Shown: positions 40,578 to 49,897, numbered from the stretch's first letter. The stretch: DNA of 64,000 nt from Leptospira stimsonii (GCF_003545875.1 NZ_QHCS01000011.1:8969-72968); one strand, 5' to 3'. Translations and numbers: made by a program. Notes: generated by a model from the sequence alone, not told the origin.

Positions 40578-41567
40578 TCATTCGATGACAACCGCGATCT
40601 TTCCGAAACTTCTCCCCTCTTCCAATTTTTTATGAGCCTCTCCGATTTTTCTCCAAGAAAAAATTTCCGGGTCCACAACCGGTTTCAGAATCTCTGCCTC
40701 CGCAAGTCTGGAAATTTCTTTCAGAATCAACCCGTGTTTTTCTCTTCCTTCATTGTGCAAAAGAGGAATCAACATAAAGACGACCGCTAAGTCCAAACTT
40801 TTCGAATGCGCCTTTCCTAAGTCGAATGTTCCGGAGGCGTTGATTGTAATCGCTTTTCCTTTTCTCTTTACCATTGCGATCGCAGTTTCAAAACCGCTTC
40901 CTCCACCCGTGTCCAACGCAAGATCGAAATCGGCAGTACCGAACTGCTCGAGAGCTCTTTTTTGAATCTCTGATTCCGATCTTCCGCTCACAGCCTCCGC
41001 GCCGAGTTTTAAGACGAGTTCCCGTTTCACCGGTTCCGTTACTGTCGCAAAAACTCTCGCTCCGGCCCAACGAGCAAGTTGCACCGCGATATGACCGACA
41101 CCCCCAGCCCCTCCGGTAATCAAAATCTTATTTCCAGCTTGAAGATTCCCTTTTTCAAAAAGGCCTTCCCAAGCCGTGATGGAAACCAGAGGCAAAACCG
41201 CCGATTCGACAAAGTTCAAATTTTTCGGTTTTAGGGCGATCAATCGTTCATCCGCGAGAATGTATTCCGCCAAAGCGCCCCCGGTTCCTGCGAGACCTCC
41301 CACACAGCCGAAGACCTCGTCTCCCTTTTTCCAAGCGGAAACGTTATCCGCAACCTCCTCGACGATCCCGGAAACGTCCCCGTGAAGAACCGCAGGAAAC
41401 GCCGGTGCAATCGGAGGTCCGAACTTTCGAATTTTATAATCCACCGGATTGACGCTCGTGGCCTTGACTTTGATAAGAACATGACCCGGAAGAAGTTTCG
41501 GTTTCGTAACCTCCCCTTCCTCAAAAACTTCCGGGCCGCCGAAACGACGGATGATCATCGCTTTCAT
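40578..41567 (-). CDS. NADP-dependent quinone-oxidoreductase-type MDR protein
   Basis: The 329-residue protein follows AGGAG at good spacing. It is a medium-chain dehydrogenase/reductase of the zinc-free quinone reductase/enoyl reductase type: GHVLIKVKATSVNPVDYKI at the N-terminus, PAVLHGDVSGIVEEVADNV, and the nucleotide-binding segment ITGGAGGVGHIAVQLARWAGA. No structural zinc Cys cluster is present. Substrate is probably a quinone or enone. A LysR-type regulator is transcribed divergently 97 bases away, with an inverted repeat at its own start, so the pair is likely a LysR-controlled detoxification unit (inference). Confidence 0.93.
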   Translation of the reverse strand: MKAMIIRRFGGPEVFEEGEVTKPKLLPGHVLIKVKATSVNPVDYKIRKFGPPIAPAFPAVLHGDVSGIVEEVADNVSAWKKGDEVFGCVGGLAGTGGALAEYILADERLIALKPKNLNFVESAVLPLVSITAWEGLFEKGNLQAGNKILITGGAGGVGHIAVQLARWAGARVFATVTEPVKRELVLKLGAEAVSGRSESEIQKRALEQFGTADFDLALDTGGGSGFETAIAMVKRKGKAITINASGTFDLGKAHSKSLDLAVVFMLIPLLHNEGREKHGLILKEISRLAEAEILKPVVDPEIFSWRKIGEAHKKLEEGRSFGKIAVVIE

Positions 41568-41643
41568 AAAACATTCTCCTTTCCCTTTTGGGAAGATTCT
41601 AACCCGAATTCATTCTTTCTACAATGGCTTGAATTTGAAAGAT

Positions 41644-41666
41644 ATTCTTTCCAAAGTGGAAAGAAT
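41644..41666. promoter_or_regulatory. Inverted repeat with LysR-type T-N11-A site over the lysR ribosome binding site
   Basis: The 9-bp arms ATTCTTTCC and GGAAAGAAT are separated by AAAGT. The right arm contains the ribosome binding site (GGAAAG) and first bases of the LysR-type start codon at 41665. The centre fits the LysR consensus T-N11-A. A left half-site copy ATTCTTTC lies at 41612-41619. It can act as operator or as an RNA hairpin hiding the ribosome binding site. Confidence 0.75.
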
Positions 41667-42558
41667 GAATATCGAAAGTGTTTTGGATCTCGAGTTGTTC
41701 GAAGCGGTTTGTGCGGAGGGGAATTTTGCAAAAGCGGCGAGAAGAACCGGGGCTTCGCTTCCAACGATTAGTAAAAGAATCTCGAGACTGGAAAGAGCGC
41801 TCAAGGTCACACTCTTTGAAAGAACGACAAGAACGATTCGACTCACGGAAGCAGGGAATCGATTCAGACTTCGAAACGAGAAAATTCTTTCCGAACTTCG
41901 AACGGCGGAAAAGGAAGCCGCTTTCGAAAAAGAACTCAAGGGAAAAATAAGAATCACCGCGCCCGCTCCGTTTGCGACTCGAGTCTTACCGAACATGATC
42001 GCGAACTTTCAAAATCAACACCCGGAGATCCAATTGGAAGTGATATTCGGAAACGAAAAATTCAATTTGATCGAGGATCGTTTCGATCTGGGAATTCGAA
42101 TCATGAAACCGATTCGGGGAGAACGCTGTAAAATTCTTTTACCCAATCGGATCGTCGCAGTCGCCTCTCCGAGCTATCTAGAAAAAGTAGGAACTCCATC
42201 CCGTCTTTCCGATTTGGAAAATCATTCCATCCTTTTTGTCGACGAACAAGCCAATGTAAGAATTCCCGAGTTGAAAAAAAAGATCTCCGAAATATCGGGA
42301 GAAAGATGCGTCCGATCCAACAACGGATCCTTCCTCGTGGAATACGTCGCACGGGGAGGATCCGGAATTCTTTTTCGATCTTTTTGGGACGTAGAAGAAC
42401 AAATCGAAACTGGAAAACTAAAGAGGATCTTTACAAATCTCCATTGGAAGGCCGAAACATCGGTTTGTCTTTTATTTCCTTCCGGAGAAAAAGCTCCGAA
42501 ACGAATTCTTCGCTTCTCCGAATTTCTGGAATCTCAGTTTCGTTCCGAGACTTTTTAA
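41665..42558 (+). CDS. LysR-family transcriptional regulator, divergent from the MDR gene
   Basis: I use the ATG at 41665 (297 residues) with GGAAAG upstream; longer readings run into the divergent promoter region. The N-terminal winged helix is LELFEAVCAEGNFAKAARRTG followed by SLPTISKRISRLERALKVTLFERTTR (given in parts; helix-turn-helix about 1-65). The effector domain covers about 90-295. Family members of this subtype (TISKRISRLE) control neighbouring oxidoreductases. It likely regulates itself and the quinone-reductase-type gene; the effector is unknown. It ends 2 bases from a converging gene. Confidence 0.93.
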   Translation: MNIESVLDLELFEAVCAEGNFAKAARRTGASLPTISKRISRLERALKVTLFERTTRTIRLTEAGNRFRLRNEKILSELRTAEKEAAFEKELKGKIRITAPAPFATRVLPNMIANFQNQHPEIQLEVIFGNEKFNLIEDRFDLGIRIMKPIRGERCKILLPNRIVAVASPSYLEKVGTPSRLSDLENHSILFVDEQANVRIPELKKKISEISGERCVRSNNGSFLVEYVARGGSGILFRSFWDVEEQIETGKLKRIFTNLHWKAETSVCLLFPSGEKAPKRILRFSEFLESQFRSETF

Positions 42559-42560
42559 GG

Positions 42561-43181
42561 CTATTGTGGAAGAAATCTTGATAAAACGGATTCCGGCAAT
42601 AAAGAAGCCGCCGCGAAAATTCCGAAAATCAACGCGAGAATTGCAAGACCCAAGGCGGGAAAAAAACCAAGCGGCTCGCTTCCTCTTTCGATCAAATAGA
42701 TCGGAGTATCCAGAACATAACCCATGTCCTTATAAATTTTTTCGGATTCGCTATCCAAGGACGTATCGTTGAACCTTCCCTCGATCGCGAATTCGGGAGA
42801 AGAAAAATAGGTCCCGTTATCCAATTCTTCCTGAGTCACGTCGCTGTCTTTCACGATCACCTTCACGTGTTTTGATCCGGCTTGATCGAGAGTGGCGACG
42901 GGATACGTAATGTGTTGGAGTCGGTCTTTTTTTGTGGAGATAACGTAGTTATTGGCGGGAACCACACCGTCTTTGATCTTGATATATCTCGGAATCTGAT
43001 CCACGGGTGTGGAAACGAATTCCACAAAAGTAAATTCCGTTTTATGATCCTTTGCGGAATGAAACTTCATATCCGGAACGGCAATTCCGAAAATGACGAA
43101 GGCGCTCAGACCGACGCCGCCAATTCGATATAGAATCGAAAATCGATTTAAAAATTGAACCACCTTCAGCGCAAGATTCAT
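42561..43181 (-). CDS. Hypothetical membrane protein with periplasmic domain
   Basis: The 206-residue protein follows GGAGAA at good spacing. A first membrane helix (about 18-37, GGVGLSAFVIFGIAV) and a second near the C-terminus (about 172-195, FFPALGLAILALIFGIFAAA) enclose an extracytoplasmic domain of 130 residues. That domain is rich in charged residues and begins HSAKDHKTEFTFVEFVSTPVD. The arrangement resembles small anchored proteins of the Leptospira envelope. I recognise no family. No operon partner is evident. Confidence 0.7.
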   Translation of the reverse strand: MNLALKVVQFLNRFSILYRIGGVGLSAFVIFGIAVPDMKFHSAKDHKTEFTFVEFVSTPVDQIPRYIKIKDGVVPANNYVISTKKDRLQHITYPVATLDQAGSKHVKVIVKDSDVTQEELDNGTYFSSPEFAIEGRFNDTSLDSESEKIYKDMGYVLDTPIYLIERGSEPLGFFPALGLAILALIFGIFAAASLLPESVLSRFLPQ

Positions 43182-43276
43182 TCTATTCTCCTAATATTGT
43201 TGAATGATTTTGCAAAGGATATCGAAATCTCGAAATCCAGTCGAATTCTTTTTAAACCGAAATTCAAGTCCCTTAA

Positions 43277-43314
43277 AATAAAAAAGAATCGAGACTTACA
43301 GAAGACCCGATTCT
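43277..43314 (-). terminator. Intrinsic terminator behind the gene ending at 43359
   Basis: Read leftward, an AGAATCG/CGATTCT stem (43308-43314, 43285-43291) is followed by TTTTTATTTT. It fits as the end of the leftward helical-repeat protein gene. Confidence 0.75.
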
Positions 43315-43358
43315 GATTCTAAACGTATTCGAAAGAGATTCCCAAAGAGACGATTTGA

Positions 43359-44006
43359 TTAAACGGCGATTCCTTCAAAAAAAGTAAGGATATTGGAATC
43401 TTCGTTCTCTAAATGGTCTAACGCTTGTTCGATGACGGACTCGAGATAATAGGCGTAATTCTTATAACCTTTGAGAAACGTTTTCGTCTCTTCGACACGA
43501 TCCCCAGGAAGTTTATCCTGAACGATCAACTGGAAAAGAGCGAGAATCCCGAATGCGGATTTGAGAGGATCCGGCGTCGCGGCGATTTTTAAAATCTCGT
43601 CCGCGTCTACTTCCTTAAAGGAAGGAAGCAAGTCCGTGATTAGTTCCAAGGCTCCGATCGGAATCTGACGGTCCAATGACTTTACGTAATTGATGATGGC
43701 ACGATAGGCGCGACTATCTCCGACCCTGGATAGAATCTGAACCACTCCGGAAAGAAGCCTCTTATGATAACCCCAGGAAAGTCTTCCGGAATCCGCATCC
43801 CTCATCACCTGGTACAAAAAACTCCACACAAACTTATCGTTTTCGATCGCCTTATCCGCGAGCTCGGTAAGCCATTCGTCGAACGCCGGGTTTTCCATTT
43901 CTTTAGAAAGAAACTCTTCCAATTCGGTTGGATTTCTTGTTTCAGGCATGTGGCTCTTTTTGCGCATAGGCTCACGATTATCCACTAGAGAAGATTCCTT
44001 TTCCAT
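43359..44006 (-). CDS. Hypothetical all-helical (HEAT-like) protein
   Basis: The product has 215 residues from 44006, with internal ATGs at 43967 and 43949 possible. There is no signal peptide or membrane helix. The sequence consists of amphipathic helices (DEWLTELADKAIENDKFVW, GYHKRLLSGVVQILSRVGD, AYRAIINYVKSLDRQIPIG), spaced like HEAT repeats. It is probably cytoplasmic, with a protein-binding role. I do not recognise a family. It is monocistronic with its own terminator. Confidence 0.7.
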   Translation of the reverse strand: MEKESSLVDNREPMRKKSHMPETRNPTELEEFLSKEMENPAFDEWLTELADKAIENDKFVWSFLYQVMRDADSGRLSWGYHKRLLSGVVQILSRVGDSRAYRAIINYVKSLDRQIPIGALELITDLLPSFKEVDADEILKIAATPDPLKSAFGILALFQLIVQDKLPGDRVEETKTFLKGYKNYAYYLESVIEQALDHLENEDSNILTFFEGIAV

Positions 44007-44207
44007 TCTTTTTCTTGGAAAATAGACGGATTATATAAAAAAACTAAAACAGAAATTAGGAGAGAATTTCGGTTTCCGTTCAGGCAAACCGAATTGGAAA
44101 AAAAATTTGAATTCTAATACATTCTTAACATCTCTTTGCAATCGCTAACGCGAAAATGAAACAAGACCCTTGCAATTCTTCTCGGATCTTGCAATCTAAT
44201 TAGTAAG

Positions 44208-44816
44208 ATGAAACCGAACACAAAGAGGATTTCTTTTACGATTCTTCTTCTCGCTTCTCTCGAAGAACCCTTGTTCTCCGAAGGATACGAAAGCCGATTC
44301 GTTTATTTTGAAGAATCTTCGGAAGAAACCAAAGCTCAAAAACAAAAGACGGAGAATTCGATTCGTAAAGAAACGAAAGCTACCTCAAAAATTCAGTATT
44401 CCGTGGAACAAAAAGAAGAGAAGGCATTTTCTTCGGAAGAAAACTTCGCAAAATCCGAGATCCTAAAAATCGAGGAAGAATGGAACCGGTATTCTCCGGA
44501 GAATCTGAAACAACTCGCGACAAAGCTAAGCACGTTAGGCGCAATCAAGCAGAAATTTCGAGATCACAAAACCGCAATCCGTTTCTACGATCAATCGTTG
44601 TCGATCCAAGATCGACTGGGAGAAAAAAAAAGTAAAGAATATGCTCTTACGTTGTATTTGAAATCGATCGCGGAATTTAGAATCGGAAAGACATGTCAGG
44701 CGGTGGTCAGTATCCAGTCCGTAATCGAGATCTATCGTTTTTTGGGGGATATGGATTCCGCGATCCAGGCGGAAGATTCTTTGAAAAAATATTCCGGTTT
44801 CTGCTTGGAAAAATAA
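44208..44816 (+). CDS. Exported hypothetical protein with a TPR-like unit
   Basis: In this 202-residue protein an N-terminal hydrophobic segment (ISFTILLLASLEEPLFSEG) looks like a short signal peptide. A highly charged Glu/Lys-rich linker (about 40-90) follows, then about 90 residues of paired helices (LKQLATKLSTLGAIKQKFRD, HKTAIRFYDQSLSIQDRLGE, AVVSIQSVIEIYRFLGD) typical of tetratricopeptide repeats. Two Cys lie in the C-terminal part. I recognise no family. A small winged-helix-like gene follows 41 bases later on the same strand and may be cotranscribed. Confidence 0.7.
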   Translation: MKPNTKRISFTILLLASLEEPLFSEGYESRFVYFEESSEETKAQKQKTENSIRKETKATSKIQYSVEQKEEKAFSSEENFAKSEILKIEEEWNRYSPENLKQLATKLSTLGAIKQKFRDHKTAIRFYDQSLSIQDRLGEKKSKEYALTLYLKSIAEFRIGKTCQAVVSIQSVIEIYRFLGDMDSAIQAEDSLKKYSGFCLEK

Positions 44817-44857
44817 AAACGTTTTGACACGAGGCGAGTTGCGCTCGAAAGGTAGGG

Positions 44858-45094
44858 ATGGCTCGCTTCGTTATGAATCCCCTCTCCACACAAATCTTTC
44901 AGGATATCTATCACGCTTCTCAATCAGGAAGAATGATCACAATGGGGGATCTGGAAGTAAACACTGCAAAATCCGCACATCAATTGAGACCTCATTTGGA
45001 AGATCTCAAAGAATCCAGCCTCGTCGTCGAACATCCGGAAGGTTTTGAAATCGCGCCCTCCGGAAATCATTACTATCAAAGTCGCTGGGGTTAA
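44858..45094 (+). CDS. Small hypothetical protein, winged-helix-like
   Basis: The 78-residue protein has its ATG five bases after AAAGG. The pattern MNPLSTQIFQDIYHASQSG, MGDLEVNTAKSAHQLRPHLEDL and SSLVVEHPEGFEIAPSGNHYY fits a helix-turn-helix with a terminal beta-wing, like the DNA-binding part of MarR/ArsR proteins. There is no ligand domain. An overlapping frame at 44824-45048 is rejected in favour of this one because of the ribosome binding site and sensible composition. DNA binding is inference. Confidence 0.65.
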   Translation: MARFVMNPLSTQIFQDIYHASQSGRMITMGDLEVNTAKSAHQLRPHLEDLKESSLVVEHPEGFEIAPSGNHYYQSRWG

Positions 45095-45433
45095 GTGCGA
45101 TCGCTCCGAAAACAGGGATCGCATTAAATTATATTTTACTAATTTATATTTTTTGAAACTATTTCACTCCAAAGAATTCCGGTTCTTATCTTAAGCAAAA
45201 AAGATTCAAGTTGAAATTTCCTTCCTGAACCCAAAAATCCTGCACTTTCTATTTTCGAAGAGGAAATGAAGGAAAACTTTCAGACAACGTGCGTTCCACA
45301 ATCGGGATCGATTCGTTTCTCCGGGCAAAAAACCGCCTTAAAAGTGGAAGGAATTCACCTGTTTATTTTTGTTCCTTGCTATTTATAGAATATCTCGCGG
45401 CAGAGAAACCGCGTCTCAAGACTCGAGCTTTTT
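45095..45433. other. Gene-free convergent region with weak hairpin
   Basis: These 339 bases lie between two converging genes. A TGCGATC/GATCGCA stem (45096-45102, 45117-45123) followed by AT-rich sequence may terminate the rightward gene. Otherwise I see nothing. Confidence 0.5.
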
Positions 45434-46321
45434 TTATTCCGGCTTACTTCGGTTTAAAAGAAAAACGGCGAGAACCGCAAATGAGCCTCCGACTATAGTC
45501 GTGTAACTCGGAATTTCGCCCAAGAAGATCCAACTCCCCAGAAGCGCCGTAACCGGAACGAGAAAGATAAAAGAACTCGCAACCCTAGAACCCAACTTCG
45601 AAGAGGCAAAAAAATAAACGGTTGTTCCGAACGTAGTCGATATCACGGCAAGATAAAGAATTTGAATCCAAAATCCGGGGTTTGCCGAAAGTGCCTTTGT
45701 AACTCCGTAGGGAATTGCGAGAAAAAAATCAAGAACCGTTCCGATCGAAAATACATAAAAGCTATAGACTAAAGGAGAAATGGTCTGACCCGTGCTATGA
45801 CTATTCATACTCAGGAACGCCCAGCTAAACGCGCAAAGAAGAAAGAAAATATTTCCCGATTGAAACAGAGAATTCCAATTCAAATTCCAAATCTGAAGAA
45901 GGATACAACCGCCCACAAGTCCAAGAACCAGACCGACCGCTTCCCTACCCGCCGGCAATTTTCTTTGAAACGAATGAACGAGAACGTAAGTAAAAATTGG
46001 ATTCATCGTAGTCACGAGCACTCCGCCCGCTCCTGCCAGCCCGTTATTCAGTCCCAGAAAAAAGAACTGGTTGTAGACCGTATAGAGGATTCCACCGATG
46101 CCCACTTGTAAAAAAATTCGATAACTCGGTAAACGAAAGGATTCCTTTCTCCAGAGAACGACGGGAAACAAGGAAACCGCGGTGGCTAAGAATCTCCAGA
46201 AAATAATTACGTTCGGATGTTGATCGGCAACGATTAATTTCGCGGAAGGCCAAGCGAAACCCCAAGAAACCATGGAGATCACCAATAAGAAATAGAATTT
46301 TGTGCTAGCGGCGGATTGCAT
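45434..46321 (-). CDS. EamA/DMT-superfamily transporter
   Basis: The 295-residue protein has ten hydrophobic helices in two homologous halves, the EamA (drug/metabolite transporter) design. Helix 1 is FYFLLVISMVSWGFAWPSA; the second half begins at about residue 150 (LLCAFSWAFLSMN), and each half opens with the Gly/Trp-rich pattern seen in YdcZ/RhaT-like exporters. Family members export amino acids, metabolites or drugs across the inner membrane, and no substrate can be inferred. It stands alone. Confidence 0.92.
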   Translation of the reverse strand: MQSAASTKFYFLLVISMVSWGFAWPSAKLIVADQHPNVIIFWRFLATAVSLFPVVLWRKESFRLPSYRIFLQVGIGGILYTVYNQFFFLGLNNGLAGAGGVLVTTMNPIFTYVLVHSFQRKLPAGREAVGLVLGLVGGCILLQIWNLNWNSLFQSGNIFFLLCAFSWAFLSMNSHSTGQTISPLVYSFYVFSIGTVLDFFLAIPYGVTKALSANPGFWIQILYLAVISTTFGTTVYFFASSKLGSRVASSFIFLVPVTALLGSWIFLGEIPSYTTIVGGSFAVLAVFLLNRSKPE

Positions 46322-46450
46322 AAAGGAGTAGCCCCTTTTACCAATCTCGGAAATTGAAAATCAGATACAATCCTAACTTCTGTATTCTTCTATTTAACGA
46401 AAACGAGCTTCCGATTCAAGAAGATCGTTTTCGTTACATGAAAAGTTGAA

Positions 46451-47464
46451 TCAGCCTTTGTTTCGATTTCGATATTCTTTAACGAGCTCGGGTAACTTCG
46501 ACATGGAAGAATGAATTCGATGCATCTCTAACGCGGGTTTGGCGGGAATTCCGAAATACGCTACTTTTTCGGTGCTGTCTTCGGTGAGTCCGGACATTCC
46601 CATCAGAATCGAACCCTTCCTCATAGTGATTCCCTCCGCGACAGCGGCTTGTCCGCCCATGATGACTCCGTCTTCCAGTGTGACGGAACCGGCAAGAACG
46701 GTCCCGCCGGCTATATACACGTAGTTTCCAACTCTACAGTTGTGAGCGATATGAACATGATCGTCGAATTTTGTGTGGTTCCCGACCGAAGTTGTTTCAA
46801 TCGTCGCGCGATCTACGGTGCAACAAGCACCCATCTCGACGTAATCTCCGATAACGGAAATTCCAATTTGAGGAACCTTATAACGAACGCCGGCCTTATC
46901 ATAAAAACCGAAACCGTCAGCGCCGATCACGGTATTCGGATGAATTAGATTGTGTTTTCCTAATATACAATTGTAGGCGACGATCACTCCCGATTTAAGA
47001 ATCGTTCCCTCGCCGATCTTCACGCCGCTTTCGATCACAACGTTGGGAAAAATTTGACATCCATCTCCGATCTCTACGTTTTCTTGAATCACCGCAAAAT
47101 CCATGATCGTAACGTTCTTCCCGATCTTTGCGCTTGGATGAATACTTGCCTTCTCGGAAATCGAAGATGCAAACTTCGGTTTTTTCTCATAAAGAGAAAG
47201 TAACTCGATAAATTTTAATCTCGCTTCTCCTTCGGGGACAATCAAGGCGGAAGGAAATTCCGAGGCTAATGGGGCAATCGTCAACGCCATCTGAACTTGC
47301 TTTGCTTTTGAGTTCGAGCTGAGATATTTCTTCGCTTCGAAATAATAAATTTTATCCGCTTGAACAGGAGAATGATTTTCGATATCGCCGACGCCGATGA
47401 TTTCCTGCTCGCCGTTTCCTTTTAATTCCAACCCGAGGGTTTTCGCTAAATCTTTGGCTTTCAT
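46451..47464 (-). CDS. lpxD: UDP-3-O-acylglucosamine N-acyltransferase
   Basis: The standard start is the ATG at 47464 (337 residues, MKAKDLAKTLGLELKGNG); a TTG at 47488 would add eight residues. The N-terminal substrate domain (about 1-100) is followed by a left-handed beta-helix of hexapeptide repeats (IHPSAKIGKNVTIMDFAVIQ, GVKIGEGTILKSGVIVAYNC). The catalytic His lies in FDDHVHIAHNCRVG (about residue 236). The enzyme adds the second acyl chain during lipid A synthesis in the cytoplasm. Leptospira may carry more than one lpxD; this copy is not in a cluster with lpxA or fabZ. Confidence 0.94.
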   Translation of the reverse strand: MKAKDLAKTLGLELKGNGEQEIIGVGDIENHSPVQADKIYYFEAKKYLSSNSKAKQVQMALTIAPLASEFPSALIVPEGEARLKFIELLSLYEKKPKFASSISEKASIHPSAKIGKNVTIMDFAVIQENVEIGDGCQIFPNVVIESGVKIGEGTILKSGVIVAYNCILGKHNLIHPNTVIGADGFGFYDKAGVRYKVPQIGISVIGDYVEMGACCTVDRATIETTSVGNHTKFDDHVHIAHNCRVGNYVYIAGGTVLAGSVTLEDGVIMGGQAAVAEGITMRKGSILMGMSGLTEDSTEKVAYFGIPAKPALEMHRIHSSMSKLPELVKEYRNRNKG

Positions 47465-47797
47465 GATAATCAAATTTTTATAATCCAAAAAAAGGACTCA
47501 ACTCGTTTTTTTCGATTTATCAATTTGATAGAAGTAGATTCGATATTATAGAAAAATAAAAGAGTTTCCACTTACTCAAAGAATGCTTTTATAAAATGAT
47601 ACCTCACTCATTTTTTACAAACCGGACAGTGTTCACTATTGCAAAACATAGAGCTTGAAAAGAAAAATAAGACCTCTCTTTTCAAAATAGGTTCTCTTTC
47701 TTTTACAAAAATAGAGTAATATTTTTTACCATTCCGATTGAGATAGCGTAAGAATCCTTCCGCATCCGATAAAAAAATGCGAAAGGATCCTGAATTT
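47465..47797. other. Gap between leuD and lpxD with imperfect inverted repeat
   Basis: These 333 AT-rich bases include an imperfect 15-bp inverted repeat (47751-47765 with 47777-47791, two mismatches, around AAGGATCCT) and no T-run on the leftward strand. A 72-codon frame at 47608-47826 overlaps the leuD end and has no ribosome binding site. The promoter of lpxD should be in 47465-47560. Confidence 0.45.
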
Positions 47798-48391
47798 CTA
47801 AAAGAGAGACGATTCAAATTCTTCAATTTTTGGTAAGAATTTCATCGTAAGATCGATGTCGTCCCAGCCATTTTTAATTCTTTCCGTTAAAGATTCAGAA
47901 AGTTTAAAGTTATATTTTTTTACTCCGGCAACGAGGACTAACGTTTCTAAATCGACCTCAACTTCCCCATCTTCGTTTTCCTCTACGTAAGCCAAGATCT
48001 CTTCCACTTCCTTAAGGGACAATTTGATCAAGGCGATTCCATTCTTAGCGCAATTTCCGAAGAATATATCCGCAAAAGACGGTGCGATGATCGCACGAAA
48101 TCCAAAATCGGATAAGGCCCAAGGCGCGTGTTCTCTGCTGGATCCGCACCCAAAATTCTCACCCGAGATCAAAACGGAAGCGTTCCGGTATCTCTTTTCA
48201 TTGAATACGAAAGCGGGATTTTCCTTCTCTCCTTCTTCGTCCAAGTATCTCCAGTTGTGAAAGAGATGTTTGCCGAATCCAGTACGTTCTACCTTCTTCA
48301 TAAATTGTTTTGGTAGAATCTGATCCGTATCGATATCTTTTCTATAAAGCGGAACCGCAATTCCTTTGTGTCGTTTCCATGAATGACTCAT
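47798..48391 (-). CDS. leuD: 3-isopropylmalate dehydratase, small subunit
   Basis: The 197-residue protein overlaps the leuC stop by 4 bases (ATGA), with GGAGG upstream. Signature segments are DIDTDQILPKQFMK near the N-terminus, GCGSSREHAPWAL (substrate loop, about 73-85) and FGFRAIIAPSFADIFFGNCAKNGI. With LeuC it isomerises 2- to 3-isopropylmalate in leucine synthesis in the cytoplasm. Length is typical. Translational coupling with leuC is expected. Confidence 0.97.
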   Translation of the reverse strand: MSHSWKRHKGIAVPLYRKDIDTDQILPKQFMKKVERTGFGKHLFHNWRYLDEEGEKENPAFVFNEKRYRNASVLISGENFGCGSSREHAPWALSDFGFRAIIAPSFADIFFGNCAKNGIALIKLSLKEVEEILAYVEENEDGEVEVDLETLVLVAGVKKYNFKLSESLTERIKNGWDDIDLTMKFLPKIEEFESSLF

Positions 48392-49800
48392 CTTTTTTCC
48401 TCCGTTAATTCTGAGATAGTTCCGAATCTACCCAAGATAGCCGCGACGACGGCGCTTTCAGGACTGACGAGGTGGGTTCTTCCGCCTCTTCCTTGCCTTC
48501 CTTCAAAATTTCGATTGGAAGTGGAAGCGGACCGTTCTCCCGGTTTCAGAAAATCGTCATTCATACCGAGACACATAGAACAACCCGGTAATCTCCATTC
48601 AAAGCCTGCGTCCATAAGAATACGATCCAACCCTTCCGCTTCCGCCTGACGTTTTACTCTCCCAGATCCGGGGACTACGATAGCTTGTACGTTAACCGAA
48701 ACCTTCTTTCCTCGGGCGACCTCAGCGGCCCTTCTGATGTCTTCAATGCGTGCGTTCGTACAAGATCCGATAAATACTTTATCTACTCCGACGGAACGCA
48801 TCGATTGTCCCGAATACAAACCCATATATTCCAAGGATCTGCGCGCGGCCGTCCTGGCTTCCTGATCTGGAAAAGAATCCGGATCGGGAACCGAAGATGT
48901 CACCGGGACAACCTGCCCCGGATTGGTTCCCCAGGTAACCATCGGAGAAACTTCGCTTGCATTCAAGTCAATCGTTTTATCGAAAACCGCGTTTGAATCC
49001 GATTTTAAAGTTTTCCAATATTCTATTTTTTTTATATACTCTGCTCCCTTCGGAGCGTAATCTCTTCCCTTCAAATATTCGAACGTGGTTTCATCCGGCG
49101 CAATCATACCGGCTCGAGCCCCGGCCTCGATACAAAGATTACAGAGCGTCATCCTCCCTTCCATGGAAAGTCCGCGAACAGCTTCGCCGGAATATTCAAT
49201 AACGTATCCTTGACCTCCGTTCGTACCGATCTTTCCGATCAGAAAAAGCGCTACGTCCTTGGCTGTGACATCCGCTGGAAATTTCCCTTCTATACGAACC
49301 AATAGATTCTTTGATTTTTTTAAACGAATCGTCTGCGTAGCCAAGACGTGTTCGATCTCGCTAGTTCCGATACCAAGAGCAAACGCACCGAATGCGCCGT
49401 GCGTGGACGTATGCGAATCTCCGCAAGCAATTACCGTTCCGGGTAAAGTAAGTCCCATCTCGGGACCGACCACGTGAACGATTCCTTGATCGGGATGATT
49501 TATATCCAAAAGCTCGATACCGAAATCCCTGCAATTTTCGGAAAGAAGTTCCATTTGTTTTTTTGAAATGGGTCCAGCACCGTCCCATTCACGATTTCTC
49601 GTAGAAACGTTATGATCCATGATCGCGAGAATTTTTTCTCTCTTCCGAACCGTTCTTCCCTTCTCCCTAAGAGCCGTAAATGCCTGCGGCGAAGTGACTT
49701 CGTGCAAAAGATGCCTGTCGACGTAAAGAATATCCTCCTCCCCGTCTTTTGCGACAACTCTTGCGTCCCAAATTTTATCATACAATGTTTTTCCGGCCAT
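48388..49800 (-). CDS. leuC: 3-isopropylmalate dehydratase, large subunit
   Basis: The start is the ATG at 49800 with GGAGG six bases upstream (470 residues, MAGKTLYDKIWDARVV). The three iron-sulfur Cys appear in FIGSCTNARIEDIRRAAEVA (first) and GCSMCLGMNDD (other two). Further signatures are VDRHLLHEVTSPQAF and GDSHTSTHGAFGAFALGIGTSE (in two overlapping pieces GDSHTSTHGAFGAFA and LGIGTSE). It is the catalytic subunit with LeuD. A LysR-type gene is divergent with a 97-base gap, suggesting local control of leucine synthesis. Confidence 0.97.
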   Translation of the reverse strand: MAGKTLYDKIWDARVVAKDGEEDILYVDRHLLHEVTSPQAFTALREKGRTVRKREKILAIMDHNVSTRNREWDGAGPISKKQMELLSENCRDFGIELLDINHPDQGIVHVVGPEMGLTLPGTVIACGDSHTSTHGAFGAFALGIGTSEIEHVLATQTIRLKKSKNLLVRIEGKFPADVTAKDVALFLIGKIGTNGGQGYVIEYSGEAVRGLSMEGRMTLCNLCIEAGARAGMIAPDETTFEYLKGRDYAPKGAEYIKKIEYWKTLKSDSNAVFDKTIDLNASEVSPMVTWGTNPGQVVPVTSSVPDPDSFPDQEARTAARRSLEYMGLYSGQSMRSVGVDKVFIGSCTNARIEDIRRAAEVARGKKVSVNVQAIVVPGSGRVKRQAEAEGLDRILMDAGFEWRLPGCSMCLGMNDDFLKPGERSASTSNRNFEGRQGRGGRTHLVSPESAVVAAILGRFGTISELTEEKR

Positions 49801-49897
49801 AACTGCCTCCGATAAAAACGATAGCAGAAACAAATATATAATGCAAATAAATAGGATTGATTGACATTATTACTAAAAGTTATACATTGATTATGGA

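Noticed and set aside
44824..45048. Plus-strand frame overlapping the small winged-helix-like gene
   Set aside because: Arg/Ser-rich shadow in another frame; the frame starting at 44858 has the ribosome binding site and sensible composition.
47608..47826. 72-codon minus frame with a C-terminal CPVCKK
   Set aside because: Its 5' part overlaps leuD, there is no ribosome binding site and the single Cys pair is not enough for a zinc protein.
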